The position numbers were made by a program, and so were the translations under genes. From Saururus chinensis (taxonomy: Eukaryota > Streptophyta > Magnoliopsida > Piperales > Saururaceae), in the NCBI GenBank assembly GCA_035235625.1, contig CP141140.1, positions 64,802,282-64,866,281 on the forward strand: a stretch of DNA of 64,000 bases, in the 5' to 3' direction. Positions within the stretch are counted from its first letter, which is position 1, and the number at the start of each line of letters is the position of its first letter. Below are positions 13,701-25,700 of the stretch, piece by piece. A model generated the notes under the pieces. It saw only the letters and a list, made by a program, of their open reading frames with translations, had not been told where the DNA came from and made no database searches.

Positions 13701-16700
13701 AATCCCCTCTGTATAGAAAAGGATAAATTTTAAGTTCTTTACAAAAAGTTGTTACTGAATGACCAAATAAATAAGAAAATTTTGTAACTACTTGCTGACA
13801 GAAAAGGATTGGGTCCACATTCATTTAAGGTCAGCAATTGTCGCTGAAGAAGAAGGAGAAGAAGCAAGACTTGGTGAGGAAAGGATTGTGCTCACTTCTA
13901 GTTGTAGTTATACTCAGTAAAAAATGCAGTTGGTAAGTTTATAACTAGGACATCTGATTTATTTTCAGTAGGTGGCTCATACGGCCTTAATTCTAATTGT
14001 AGTTACTCCTAATTGAATAAGTCAAAATCAGTCTTCCTAATTCCCTTTTCGTCTCCTCTCTGTCGACTACCTCCTCCTCTTTTCTCTTCCTTCAATCAGG
14101 TCACAGCTGAACCAGAGAGAAGCTTCATCCCCATTCGTTCCTAATACCCCTAAAACTCTTAGGCTTTATAACATTTAATATTCTTATAACACTACCTTTC
14201 ATACCGCCGCCGGCATCGCCCCATTCCAAGTGGTTGATGGACACACACCACCCACTATTCTTGCCTATGTTCCTCACCCACCTGCTGTGGATGAGGTAGA
14301 CCATCTTCTTTAGGACAGAGATGCCCTTTTGCGTCAGCGTAATCAGAATTTAGCTGCTTCCCAGAATCGTATAAAGCAGATTTACGATTTGCACCAAATT
14401 GATCACGAATTTCAGGTTTGACATCTCGTTTATGTCAATTTTTCCCCACATCAGCAGTCCTCTTTATATCAGCCTATGAATGCCAAGTTGGCCCACAGGT
14501 TTCATGGCCCTTACCGCAGGTTGATTCTGTGGCTTACTAGCTCCGGCTCCAGCTCCCATATGGTTTCCAAGTGCATCCAGTGTTTCATGTCTCTTAGCCT
14601 TCGGCATTTTGTGGGTGATCCCTCTCGAATTTTCTTGAAGTCCTCCGCTACCACTTCTATTACCGGCTGCTCCACCGTTAGTGCCTTTGGCTATCATTGA
14701 TACTCACCATGTTCATCTTTTTGATAGTCTTATTTCTGAGATCGTGGTTGCATGGCTTTGGACAATGCTACATGGCTTTTTGAGGATGAGTTCTATGGTC
14801 AGTTTCTTAATTTTGCACCTTGAGGCCAAGGCAGTAGCAAAATATGTGGATTGTTATGATCTTGCCATAGAATAGGATAGTTTGATTTATTTTAAGCATG
14901 GAAGACCGTATCAATACACATGAGAGTATCGATGATCATGGATACGGGTACACGCCGATGATACATTTGGTACGTGCCGAAATTGGTATAAACCCTTTTA
15001 TAAATATAAAAAAATATTATAACTAATAATATATCATTATAATACTTCTTTTAGAGCATAATAAGGCCATATAATGCCGTATCAACTGATACAGGTATTC
15101 TAAAATTAGTTCATTCAGAACCATATACTATTATGCTCTCCGTCCCATATAAATTATTGGTCATTCTTTCCTATATTAAATGTTTTAAAATTAGATTATT
15201 TTAAAAATAAATAATATGCTTAATATGAGTCTAAATTACATGTTTAAATAAATGTATATTTGTAGAGCACTATATGTAAAAAAAAATAATTATGTAAATT
15301 GTATGGACCTACCAGTAGGGATGCCACTCGGGTCGGGTTAATGGTAAACCCGACCCGACCCGACCCTAATGGGTCGGGTTTGGTTTTTAAAAATAACCCT
15401 AATGGGTCGGGTCAGGTTTTAGTGATCCAACCCGACCCGACCCGAATATAAATATAAAATTTATATTTTTTAATATTATTTTTTTAAAAAAAATTTAAAA
15501 AAATAATAAAAAATATATATATAAAATATTTTTTTAATCTATTCGGGTCAAACGGGTCGGGTCGGGTCTGGTTCGGGTTCGGGTCGGGTCGGGTTCGGGT
15601 TCGGGTCACAACTTTGTGATGTGGGTTCGGGTTTGGCAAAACCCAACCCGAACCTGACCCGGTGGCATCACTACCTACCAGTATTGATCTCATATAGTTT
15701 TAAAAATATTATTTTTAATATAACTAAAATTTAAACTTTCAAAGAAGTTGGGTTTGAATTGTATTTTTAGTTTTAAGAAAAAAAATTATTTAATTTTTTA
15801 AAAAAAAAACTAAAATTTTTAATTAAAAAATGATTTTTTAAATAAGTATCGATATGTATCGGCCGTATCGATACAATACGGCCGATATGTATCACAAAAT
15901 GGTGTGGGGGGAGTATCGCCCCCTGTACCATATCGGTATCGACAGATATGGACCTGTATCGGTCGATATGGCCTTCCATGATTTTAAGTAGGCTGATTCA
16001 TTTTGAGTAGGTGGCTCATAAGGCCTTAATTAGGCTTTTAGTTATGTTGAATTAGGAAATTAAAGCCCAGGCCCATAGCGCTTGGCATATTACGTAAGAG
16101 GCACTGACCTCCTAATTGGAATCAATCAGAAACAGTCTTCCTACTTTCCTTTTCCTCCCCTCCCAGTCGATTATCTCCTTCTCGCTTTCTCTCACTTCAA
16201 TCTGGTCACAGCTGAACCAGAGAGAAGCCCCATACCCCCTTAATTCCAACTTCCCGTAAAAATCTTAAGCTTTATAACAAATGTCTTCAAAAATATTTAT
16301 TTTAGTTAACATATAAGTTTGTAAAGAGTTTAGTGTCATAGTTCCATGAAAAGCAGACTGGTTTTTATTGTGCCAGCTTTGCAGTTGAAAATGACCTTAT
16401 CAATAGTTGTTTTTCAACCTTCATCTCATGAAGCTAATCCCAAGGTGTATGATAAAAATGATGATGTTGAGCCTTCATCTCCTTAAGTCACTCCTTATTA
16501 TTGGGTTTTGCCACGAATGACATCCCAGATGGATTTTGCAACATCACTTTGATTATAACAAGAGTTGAATAGTGATACAAAATCCAAGGTGCCGGCCCTA
16601 GATAATTGAGATAGAGATAATGATGGTGGTGGTGGTGGTGGTTGATGATGATGACCATGAGGGAGATGATGATCAGTTTTAGTTGAGTTTCAGTTATTAA

Positions 16701-19700
16701 ATTTCAAAACTTTCAGAATTTTTCAGAGACCTCCTTAAATAATTTAGTAAATATATGTGGATGACTGAACTTACCTCATTTTTCAAAAAAGCAATCTAAC
16801 ATGAAGCATGGTTTAGAATTTTTAAAACATGTTACAGAGTTTTCATTTTGATGTTATACCTACAATCACTTTTTCTTTTAAAGTAGGTAGTTCATGTCCT
16901 GATCTAGCACTAAATATTAATCTTTTAGACAGTAAATAACAAGTACCTAACTGGATTGAATGATTGAGTAGTTGACATATAAGTTATGCATAAAAGATTA
17001 TGGAGATGGTAAATTTTGTGCCAAGTTGCTAACTCCTGAAAACAGATACACAGTTGAAAGTTTAAACCATACAACAGATTAGGTAAATTCTTCAGTTGTG
17101 AATTATGCAACATGGCTGCCAAAAATTTGGATATTCGTGAATTGCATGCTGTAGGGTGTACTGTTCTAGACATTAGTAATTTTTTTATAGAAAATCGATA
17201 ATTATTGAAATTCACAAAGACAGAACATACTTCAGCAAAATTTTTCTGGTCAGAGGTCAGACGCTTTGTTGATAATTCCTTCAAAGTTCGAAAAAGAACC
17301 ATAAAAATCCTGTGAGAGGTAAGAATATCCGCCAACTGAAGCTGTTGCCCTAAAACAGAGAAGAGATCTGGCCTGAAAGATAAAAGTATTATTGAGCAAC
17401 ACAATACTTGAAAATTGCAATTAGATTAGTAAAAAATAAATTACAAAATATGCTAATAAGTAAGCACATCCAGAGAGACTACATAAATGACATGTCTAAA
17501 AGGTTATACATAATTTTCCAGCTAAAACTAAATTCGTCCACATACACATCAACTGCAGTCTTTGACAGACATATGCTTATGAATAATCAACAAGAGCTTT
17601 CAAGAGACATTGAACTTCACATTTGAAAAAAAGAATTGTATTCAATCTAACTCTTATTCTAGTTATGCAGTGTTATAAAGTTTGCAATCAAGTAGCAGGT
17701 ACAATTCATAAATTCAATTTAACTTGAGTCGCCATATAAGCAGGATGTAATGTATTAAAGTATTACCAATCTTTTGGATAATCGATCCGGGCTATCTTTG
17801 AGACAAGCACAGCCAACTGTTGAGCTATCTGCAACATACAACATAATAAACATATCACTTAAAGAAGAATGTGGCAGCAAAAAAGTTCCCAACAATAGGC
17901 AAAAAAACATGCACAAATATCATGAGAAATTTATCTCTGCCAACACCAGATAATAAAAATGCTGCCTTAAGAAATCAATACGAAGTGGATAATTACATCT
18001 GCAACATAAAGACAAGAATCTTGCATTTAACGATTAATGACAGCTACCTGATAATTCTCTTCCTGTAAGCACAACAGCAGTCTCTTCCGCAAGTGCATCT
18101 TCTCATCATTGCTTATGCCACTACAAACAGAGAAGAAGATATGAATTTTTTTCACTAAAAATACCAGAGACGAGGCATATAAGTAGAAGCACCATTTTTT
18201 TTTTCTGTTTTGAAGGATATAATACAACAAATCTGTAGTAAAAGAGTACTAAATTGGGCACGAGAGACAGCACAGGAAACAAATATGAAAACAGGAATAA
18301 ACGTACAATGAATCACGCCTATTTCTCCAATAGCGGTTGATACTATTCTTAAAATATACAGACGCCATGAGACGAACATCTACCTGACAAGATAGATCCT
18401 TTGTACATATTATTTCCTGCACAACCAAGACACAGACATTGGAAAAGGATAGTCATTGATTAAACAAATAAAGTACTAAAAAATAGTACATAAAAAAATG
18501 GAAGAAGAATATGCAATAATATAGTAAGAAATAAAATTTGAAAAACACCCACTTCCACTCAGACTGGTTAATTTAGGCTTGAGAAGAGAAATCATGTGTA
18601 AGGGGAGCATAACCGACGATAGCTTAGTCTAGAACAACAAGGAGAAAGATAATTAAATGTAAAGTTGAGCCAACTAAGACTTCTCAAATCTATACCATTC
18701 ATTAACTGCTAAGATTAGGGCTAAGCTTTACATTAAATAGAAATCCTAAACAGGCCTAATCACTAGCTTAAAAGCCCACTAATCATAACCATAAAGAAAT
18801 TATAAAAAACTCCTCATCAATCAGGAAACTATTATAAACTCCTAATTAAAATAATAAACTAATAATACATCAAACTTGTACATGACTTTGAGTTGGTCAC
18901 ATACATACTACCACGTGGAGGAGCCTGTTATGGACTTTGGGACACACACATGGGTACGGGAGAAAGGAAATTTAGGGTTTTTTCTAAGGAGGTAAGACCT
19001 TGTAACAAAAATGAATGAAACACACACAAGTCTTTTGCCTCTTGCACTTCTTCCCCACGGGCTTCAACAGATGGAGATTTTTTTCTCGTTTTGTGAGAGA
19101 AAAAAAGAGTGAAACGAAGGGCTTCTACGTACCAGGGGATTTGTTCTCAACAAGCAGTCGGTTGTGACTTGAATTTTCACATACTAGTAAAAGGATTCTC
19201 TCTCCCGGTCATGGACGTAGGCACCTTGCCGGACCACTTAAACCTTTTTCTTTGCTTATTCTTACTTTTACTTTATAATTGTGTTTTCTATTGGGTTGTG
19301 TTGTTGCCAAAATTATACAAAGAGGTAGCTCAGCCAGGTTCTTGGTGTTTTTTGTTGTGATGGCATCAGATGGGTTTAACAAATTTAAATTTGAAAAGTT
19401 CGATAGAAAGAACAATTTTCGTTTGTGGCTGAGAAGGGTTAAGGATCCGTTGGTACAAAAGGGCTTGTTAAAGGCATTGTATGAGAATTCAAAGAAGCTA
19501 GAAAGCATGAGAGACAATGAATCAGAGGAATTGGAGATGAAGGCAGTTAGCATCATTTGTCTTTGTCTTGCAGATGAAGTATTTTACAATGTTATTGAAG
19601 AGGAATCAGCTCTAGAACTCGAACAAAGTTGGAGAGTTTGTGTATGACAAGGTTCCTTTGTTTTATCTCAAAGAGGAGCAAATTAGTTTAAACATTTCAA

Positions 19701-22700
19701 TACGTTCAACAAATTAACTTCACATTTACTTAGCATCGGTGTTAAGATTGAAGATGAGAATGCATTACTACTTTTAGCATCACATCCACCTTCATATGAG
19801 CATATGGTGGCAACACTGTCTTGTGGGAAGGAGACGATAAAGTTAGAAGATGTAATGGCTACCCTTCTACCAAATGAGATGAGGAAGAAACCTAATGTCG
19901 AAGAGTCACAAACTGAGGCCTCGTGGCCCAAAAAATTATTGAGGAAGAGGAGGGTCAAGGAACAATGGGCCTAACAAAAATTGGTCTCAGTCCATGACAA
20001 AACTAGAGAAAAAGGAACTGGTAAATGAACTTGGGTTGAAACAAGGGAATATCAAGGTTCTTTGTGATACTTAACGGAAAATCATGTTTATCATGCCATG
20101 ACAAAACATATTGTAGTGAAATACCATAAGACACGAGAACACATATCAGATGGGGAGATTCATCTTCTAAAGAGGGACACACAAGAGAATGTTGTACATA
20201 TGTTGACAAAGCATGTAACTACAAAGAAAATCAAGTATTAGCTTGAGCTTGATCAATCTCACAACATGCTGATTGCATTACACCCAGATAGGATGCAAAA
20301 GGTATTGCATTCGAAGTGGAGGCAACTGTAGTTGCATGAAGATCTCTTAAGTGACTTGTACAACTCAAGTAAAGGTAGATGTTGTACGTGACTTTGAGTT
20401 GGTCATATACAACTCAAGTAAAGGTAGTTGTTGTATGTGACTTTGAGTTGGACATATACATACAAGCGTGTGAAAGAGTTTGTTTTGGACTTGGGGACCC
20501 ACATAAAGGTTGTGACAAGAGAGAGGAAGTTGATTGGGTTCAACACACAAGTGTTTTACCTATAGTAATGGGCTTTGACACAACGATTTATGCGGTTCAG
20601 CAAGGTGCCTACGTCTACAACTGCAAGAGAAAATCCATCCACAAGTGTGGGAAAATTCATATTATTATATCTGCTTGTTGAGTGTTAATCCCCTAGTACA
20701 AAGAAGCTCTTGTAGAATTTTAGCAACAACACAGACCAAAGGAAAACACAAGTATAAAGTAATAAGAAATAAGCAAGAGACAAAGATTTATGTGGTTTGG
20801 CAAGGTGCTTACAGCTTTACACCCATGGCAGGGAAAGAGAATTCTCCCAATAGTATGTGAAACTGCAAGTCACAACCACCACCTATTGAGAGCAAATCCC
20901 CTTGTACAAAGATGTCCTTCCTTTCACCCTCGTTTTTTTTCTCACATAACCAAAAAACCTTCCAATGTCGAAGCCTATTAGGAAGAAGATTAAGAGGCAA
21001 AAGACTCGTGTGTGTTTCACACATTTCTATTACAAGGGCTTATCTCCCCAATCAACTTCCTCTCTTTCATAACAACTCATATGTGGGCCCCAAAGTTCAA
21101 AATGAACAACTCTACGAATTAGTGTGTATGTGACCAACTCAAGGTCATGTTATCCACCTTTACTTGAGTCGTACAACTCACCTAAGCGATCCTCGTGCAG
21201 CAACTGCATCCACCTAAATATAGGCGCATCTTGCATCCTCCACCTCAAATACAACACCTTCTGCACCACATTCGGATACAAGGTAATCCTCAACATATAG
21301 TAGCATTGATCAAGCTCAAGCAATACTTGAATTTCTCCGTAGTCACGGGCTTTGTCAACATATGTGCAACATTCTCTTATGTGTCCACCTTTAAAAAATG
21401 AATCTCCCCATTGATACGTATTCTCGTATCTTATGCTATCTCACAACCAATATGTTTGTCAATGGCATGAACATGATTGTTTGCTAAGTGTATGGCACTC
21501 TGACTATCACAAAGAAATTGGGTATTCCCTTGCTTTGACCTAAATTCATTTACAAGTCCCTTTTTCTTCCCCCTTTGACTTGGATTGAGACCTATTTTCG
21601 CGAGACCCATTGTTCCTTAACCTTCCTCTCACCCAAATATTTTCTTATGCCACAAGACCCTCAACCTACTGTGACTCCTCGACATTGGGCTTCTTCCTTT
21701 TCTCATTTGATAAAAGGGCAACCATTACATCTACCAACTCTACCATCTTCTTCCATAAGACAATGTCCTCACAATCACCCCTTTTGTGACTTTTAACACT
21801 CAGACCATTTGCATTAAACATGCAACCAACTGCATCTAATGCTACCAAAGAGATGAGATTCTTTTTCAAGTGAGAAACATGTTTAACTTCAATAAGTGTT
21901 TAAACTATATCGTCAAACATCTTAATTTTAACACTTCATATTCAGTGGTCTTCCAAGCAACATTGTTCCCCATTAAAATAGATCCACCATTAGATGACTC
22001 ATAGGTATCAAACCAATCACAATTATGACACATGCCATAAACAACCCAAATCTAAAATCTATGAACCATTAAAAGAATACATATTTGAAATGGCAATTAT
22101 TACATCAACCACAAAATCATTGGACCAATCCTCTACAACACTAGCCTAACTTGGAGAAGCTAGCTTTTCATTCTTCTATTCATCCTCCTTGTGCTTTTGA
22201 CACTCTTTTTCCATGTGCCCTACCTTTTTGCAATAATGACATTCAATCTTTTTCTTCCCCTTTGAATCCTAATGAGCCTCCAAAACAGGTCATAACACTC
22301 AAGCACCACTTCCGCATTGCCTTATCCTCGAGGTGGTCTTTAGGAGCAACATGGACCTGTCATATTGTTAGGCAACATGCGAGCAACTTGTCCAAGAAGA
22401 CCTTTTGTAATGGACATCCAACCTGACCTTGTAATTGGATAAATCTTGTGGAGTAGTGGGTGGATACTTAAGAGGACCTGATAAGGAGAAGAGACTCTAG
22501 GCTGTCCAAATCTGGATGTGAGTCTAAATCTACATGAGAGAGCCTAGTGAAAGAGAATCCTTGAACGGGTCTTCTGAATCAGCACAAGGCCCGACCTATT
22601 ATAGGGGCAGCCCAAAACACAAGCCCCATGGCAAGACTACATCTTCTTCTCTAGTGAAGCCCTAGCACTGCCAAGATTGATAGCATCGGTTTTCATCAGA

Positions 22701-25700
22701 TAGGTCGATGATGGTTCAAGGGGGTGGAGATGATGGCAAAAGGCAATGAAGGGAACCCCCAAAAAATATCATCTTGGCCATTGGCAATGGAGGAATGTGC
22801 ATGCAAAGGAAAAACACCAAAATAAGCCATTTTTAGACGTGGTTGCAATAGTAGATTGGGGATATGAAGCTCTGCTTGGCGGAGATTTTGGGCTAGCACT
22901 GTCACCACTATACCATCATCTTCACCAAGTTGACCACCTTTGTTTTGCTCTAGTGTTTGTCAATGAGGGCAAATTTGGTTCATGGTAAGAGTTGATGTCT
23001 TTCTAATAGTAAGAATGGTGGCCATTAGAATGGCGAAGATGGTAAGGCTAGAAAGGAGGTGAAACTGTAGTCAAAAGTCGTTCAGCGGTGGTTCTATACC
23101 AAGTGGCCGCAACACCACATCGTCGGATGTGTCCACTATAGTTAGGCACATGCCTTAACCAACAAACATGATGATGGCTTTGAAGACAAAGTAGATAATG
23201 TCATGTGCCTGCAACCCATGACCAACTTCTTTTGCCATTGATCTGCACAACATGTTGGAAGGGAACGTCAAGAAAGAAGGCAGAATTCTGCATTTTTTAT
23301 ACTATGTTGCACCGACATGGGAAAAGAAAATGCCTTTGAAATGCCCATTGTCTGGCTGAAAGAACACCATTTTTTTTGTATTTTAATGAAACTGAATTAT
23401 GTTGAAAGAACTGCACTAATACCCATGTTGTAGATTGATAAATCTACAAGGGATAACTAGGGAAGAATATAAGATGAAATTACATGGAACAATGAGAGAA
23501 GATAGTGAAGGCAGAGACAACAAGGGGAGAGATTTAGGGATGTGAAGAAATCAAGCGAAAGGGGAGCACAATAGACAATACTTTAGGTTGGAACGATGAG
23601 GAGAAGGATAATTCGACATAAGGTTGAGCCAACAAAGAATTCTCAAATCTATTCCATCCATTGAGTGTTGAGATTAGGGCTAAGCCTCATTAAATCATAA
23701 TCATAATTATAATCAAGTAGTGCCTTTTCCTAACAATTTGGGGTCGACAATATGGATCTTACGCCTCCATTCAAGCTTATTTTGTACCTAACTCTTTTGT
23801 AAGAGATAGCATAGTCATCTCCTTCATTAATTCCATCCAAGTTTTCTTAGGTCTCCCTCTCCCTCTCCCTCTTATAACATTATTTACGTAAAACTCTTCT
23901 AACCTTCTTACCAGGGCATCTGTTGGCCTTCTTTGTACATGCCCACGCCAACACAACTTACACTCTTTGAGCTTCTTCCCTAAAGGTGCTACCCCTAAGT
24001 TCTCACATATATACTCATTTTTAATCTTATTTTTCTTAGTTATTCCACACATTCACCTTAACATCCTCATTTCAGCTATATTTAGTTTATCTACATTACT
24101 TTTTTTTGGTGCCCAATATTTTGCTCCATAAAGTATTATGGGTCTAATAGAAGTTCTATAGAACTTACCTTTTAAGCCTATTTGGGACTTGTCTATCACA
24201 CAAAACTCCTTATGCCGCCCTCCATTTTACCCGCCTTGTATCCTATGTACCATGTCACTAGTGATATCTCCCTCTTTGTAGATAATAGAGCCCAAATATC
24301 AAAATTACTCACATCTTAGTACTTATTGCCCATCTATTTCAACTAAAATTTTACCTATAGATCTACTATATTTAAAGGTAAAATTCATATACTTTGTCTT
24401 CGTCCTGCTTATTTTAAAACCTTTTGATTCTAGAGCTTCCCTCCACAATTCTAATTTGGCATTTAACCCTTCTATAGTCTCATAGTCTCATCAACTAAGA
24501 TTACATCATCAGAAAAAAGCAGGCACCAAGGTATCCTATCTTGTATATGTGCAGTTAGTTCATCTATAACTAAAACAAAATAATAAGGGCTTAAGACGGA
24601 CACTTGATGAAGACATATTGTGACTTGGAACTTCTTAGTTTCTCCCCCAATTATTTGTACACTAGTTACTACCCCATTGCATATATCTTTAATAATATTG
24701 ATGTAACCTCTTATAATTCCCTTCTTCTTCTAGACACTCCAAATGAACTCTCGAGGCACTCTATCATAAGTTTTTTCCAAATCAATAAAGATCATATAGA
24801 GGTTCTATCTCCTATTCTTATACTTCTCATCTAATTGTTATAACAAAAAGATAGCCTCATATTAAATAAAAATCCTAAATGGGCCTAATCAATGTCATAA
24901 AAGACCACTAATCATAACCATAAAGAAATTGCAAATAAATCCTCATAAATCAAGAAAGTATTATTAACTCCTAATAAAATAATAAATTAATAATAATTTT
25001 ATTGGTCCTCCAAAACAGGTCGTAACAAACTTGCAACAACTGACATATGCAATCTACATTTTGATTAATTAAGTATGACAACGTCTGATATTTTTCAAAT
25101 TTCCTGCTTTTTTTCCGTTTCCAAATGTCATTGTCAACAATAGAAAAAAATATATTTCTACTTTATTCTTTCTATGAGAATCCTTCACCTATTTAGGTAA
25201 GCAAATGAAGTAAACAATGAAGTTGGGAAATCACCTCCTATAACATGCAATCTATTTAAGAAAACCTAGTACTTTTCTAGCTCCAAATCAGTTTCAAAAG
25301 TACTCATATATAGAAGATGTCATTAGTCCGGTATCCAAAACAGATAATCAAATGAAAAAGTAATCTGTAAATTGCACATGAACCAGCTCAAACAGATCAG
25401 TTTCGATAAGTACACATATATAGAAAACAATACGTGTTTGCTCTCACAAACAACAGATGATGCACTGAAAGACAGTTTCCACTTTCACATTGCACCACGA
25501 AAATCTCCATCTTTGAGCAATACAGTCCGGTTAGAAGAATGCCGATCACCCAACTAAATTGTCGCCGGGGTCCATAACGGAGCATTTCATCAAACACGAC
25601 AAAATGAAGTACGTACCATGAGACAGGAGCAGAAGCCGGGGCGGCTCTCGCACTCGGCGAGTGCGGACTCGGCGGGGAGGCGGAGGGCCGGGTCGCCGCT

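Larger units (their letters stand above)
13967..16277 (+). mobile_element. Remnant LTR retrotransposon (Ty3/gypsy) in intron 5
   Basis: Direct repeats at about 13,967-14,176 and 16,006-16,277 share TAGGTGGCTCATA, CAGTCTTCCTA, GGTCACAGCTGAACC and GCTTTATAACA, and look like parts of two LTRs. Between them lies only the tail of a gypsy pol gene (see 14,180-14,875), so most of gag, protease, reverse transcriptase and RNase H has been lost. A hAT-like element at 14,897-15,980 has landed at the upstream edge of the right-hand repeat. Outer boundaries and the target duplication were not found. Confidence 0.6.
18877..20400 (+). mobile_element. Internally deleted Ty1/copia retrotransposon
   Basis: Begins at an LTR-like sequence TGTACATGACTTTGAGTTGG. 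It continues through a gag remnant (19,360-19,980), then jumps directly to RNase H (20,010-20,240) and ends at a second copy of the LTR start near 20,386 (TGTACGTGACTTTGAGTTGG). Protease, integrase and most of the reverse transcriptase are missing. It lies in intron 1 of the importin-11-like gene, antisense to it. Another set of the same family lies head-to-head at 20,560-22,290. Confidence 0.75.

Noticed and set aside
15484-15693. Minus-strand open frame rich in Arg-Pro-Asp-Asn
   Set aside because: It translates the GGGTCGGGTT repeats of the MULE-like MITE.
19279-19647. A 122-codon open frame as a host gene
   Set aside because: From the internal ATG at 19,360 it is copia Gag; the upstream extension is LTR/leader sequence, and the frame breaks where Gag continues in another phase.
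23777-24052. A 91-codon open frame as a possible host gene
   Set aside because: The motifs GHVQRRPTDALVRR and GRGRPKKTW are the C-terminal end of a plant LINE reverse transcriptase. Upstream blocks of the same polymerase are broken by stops.
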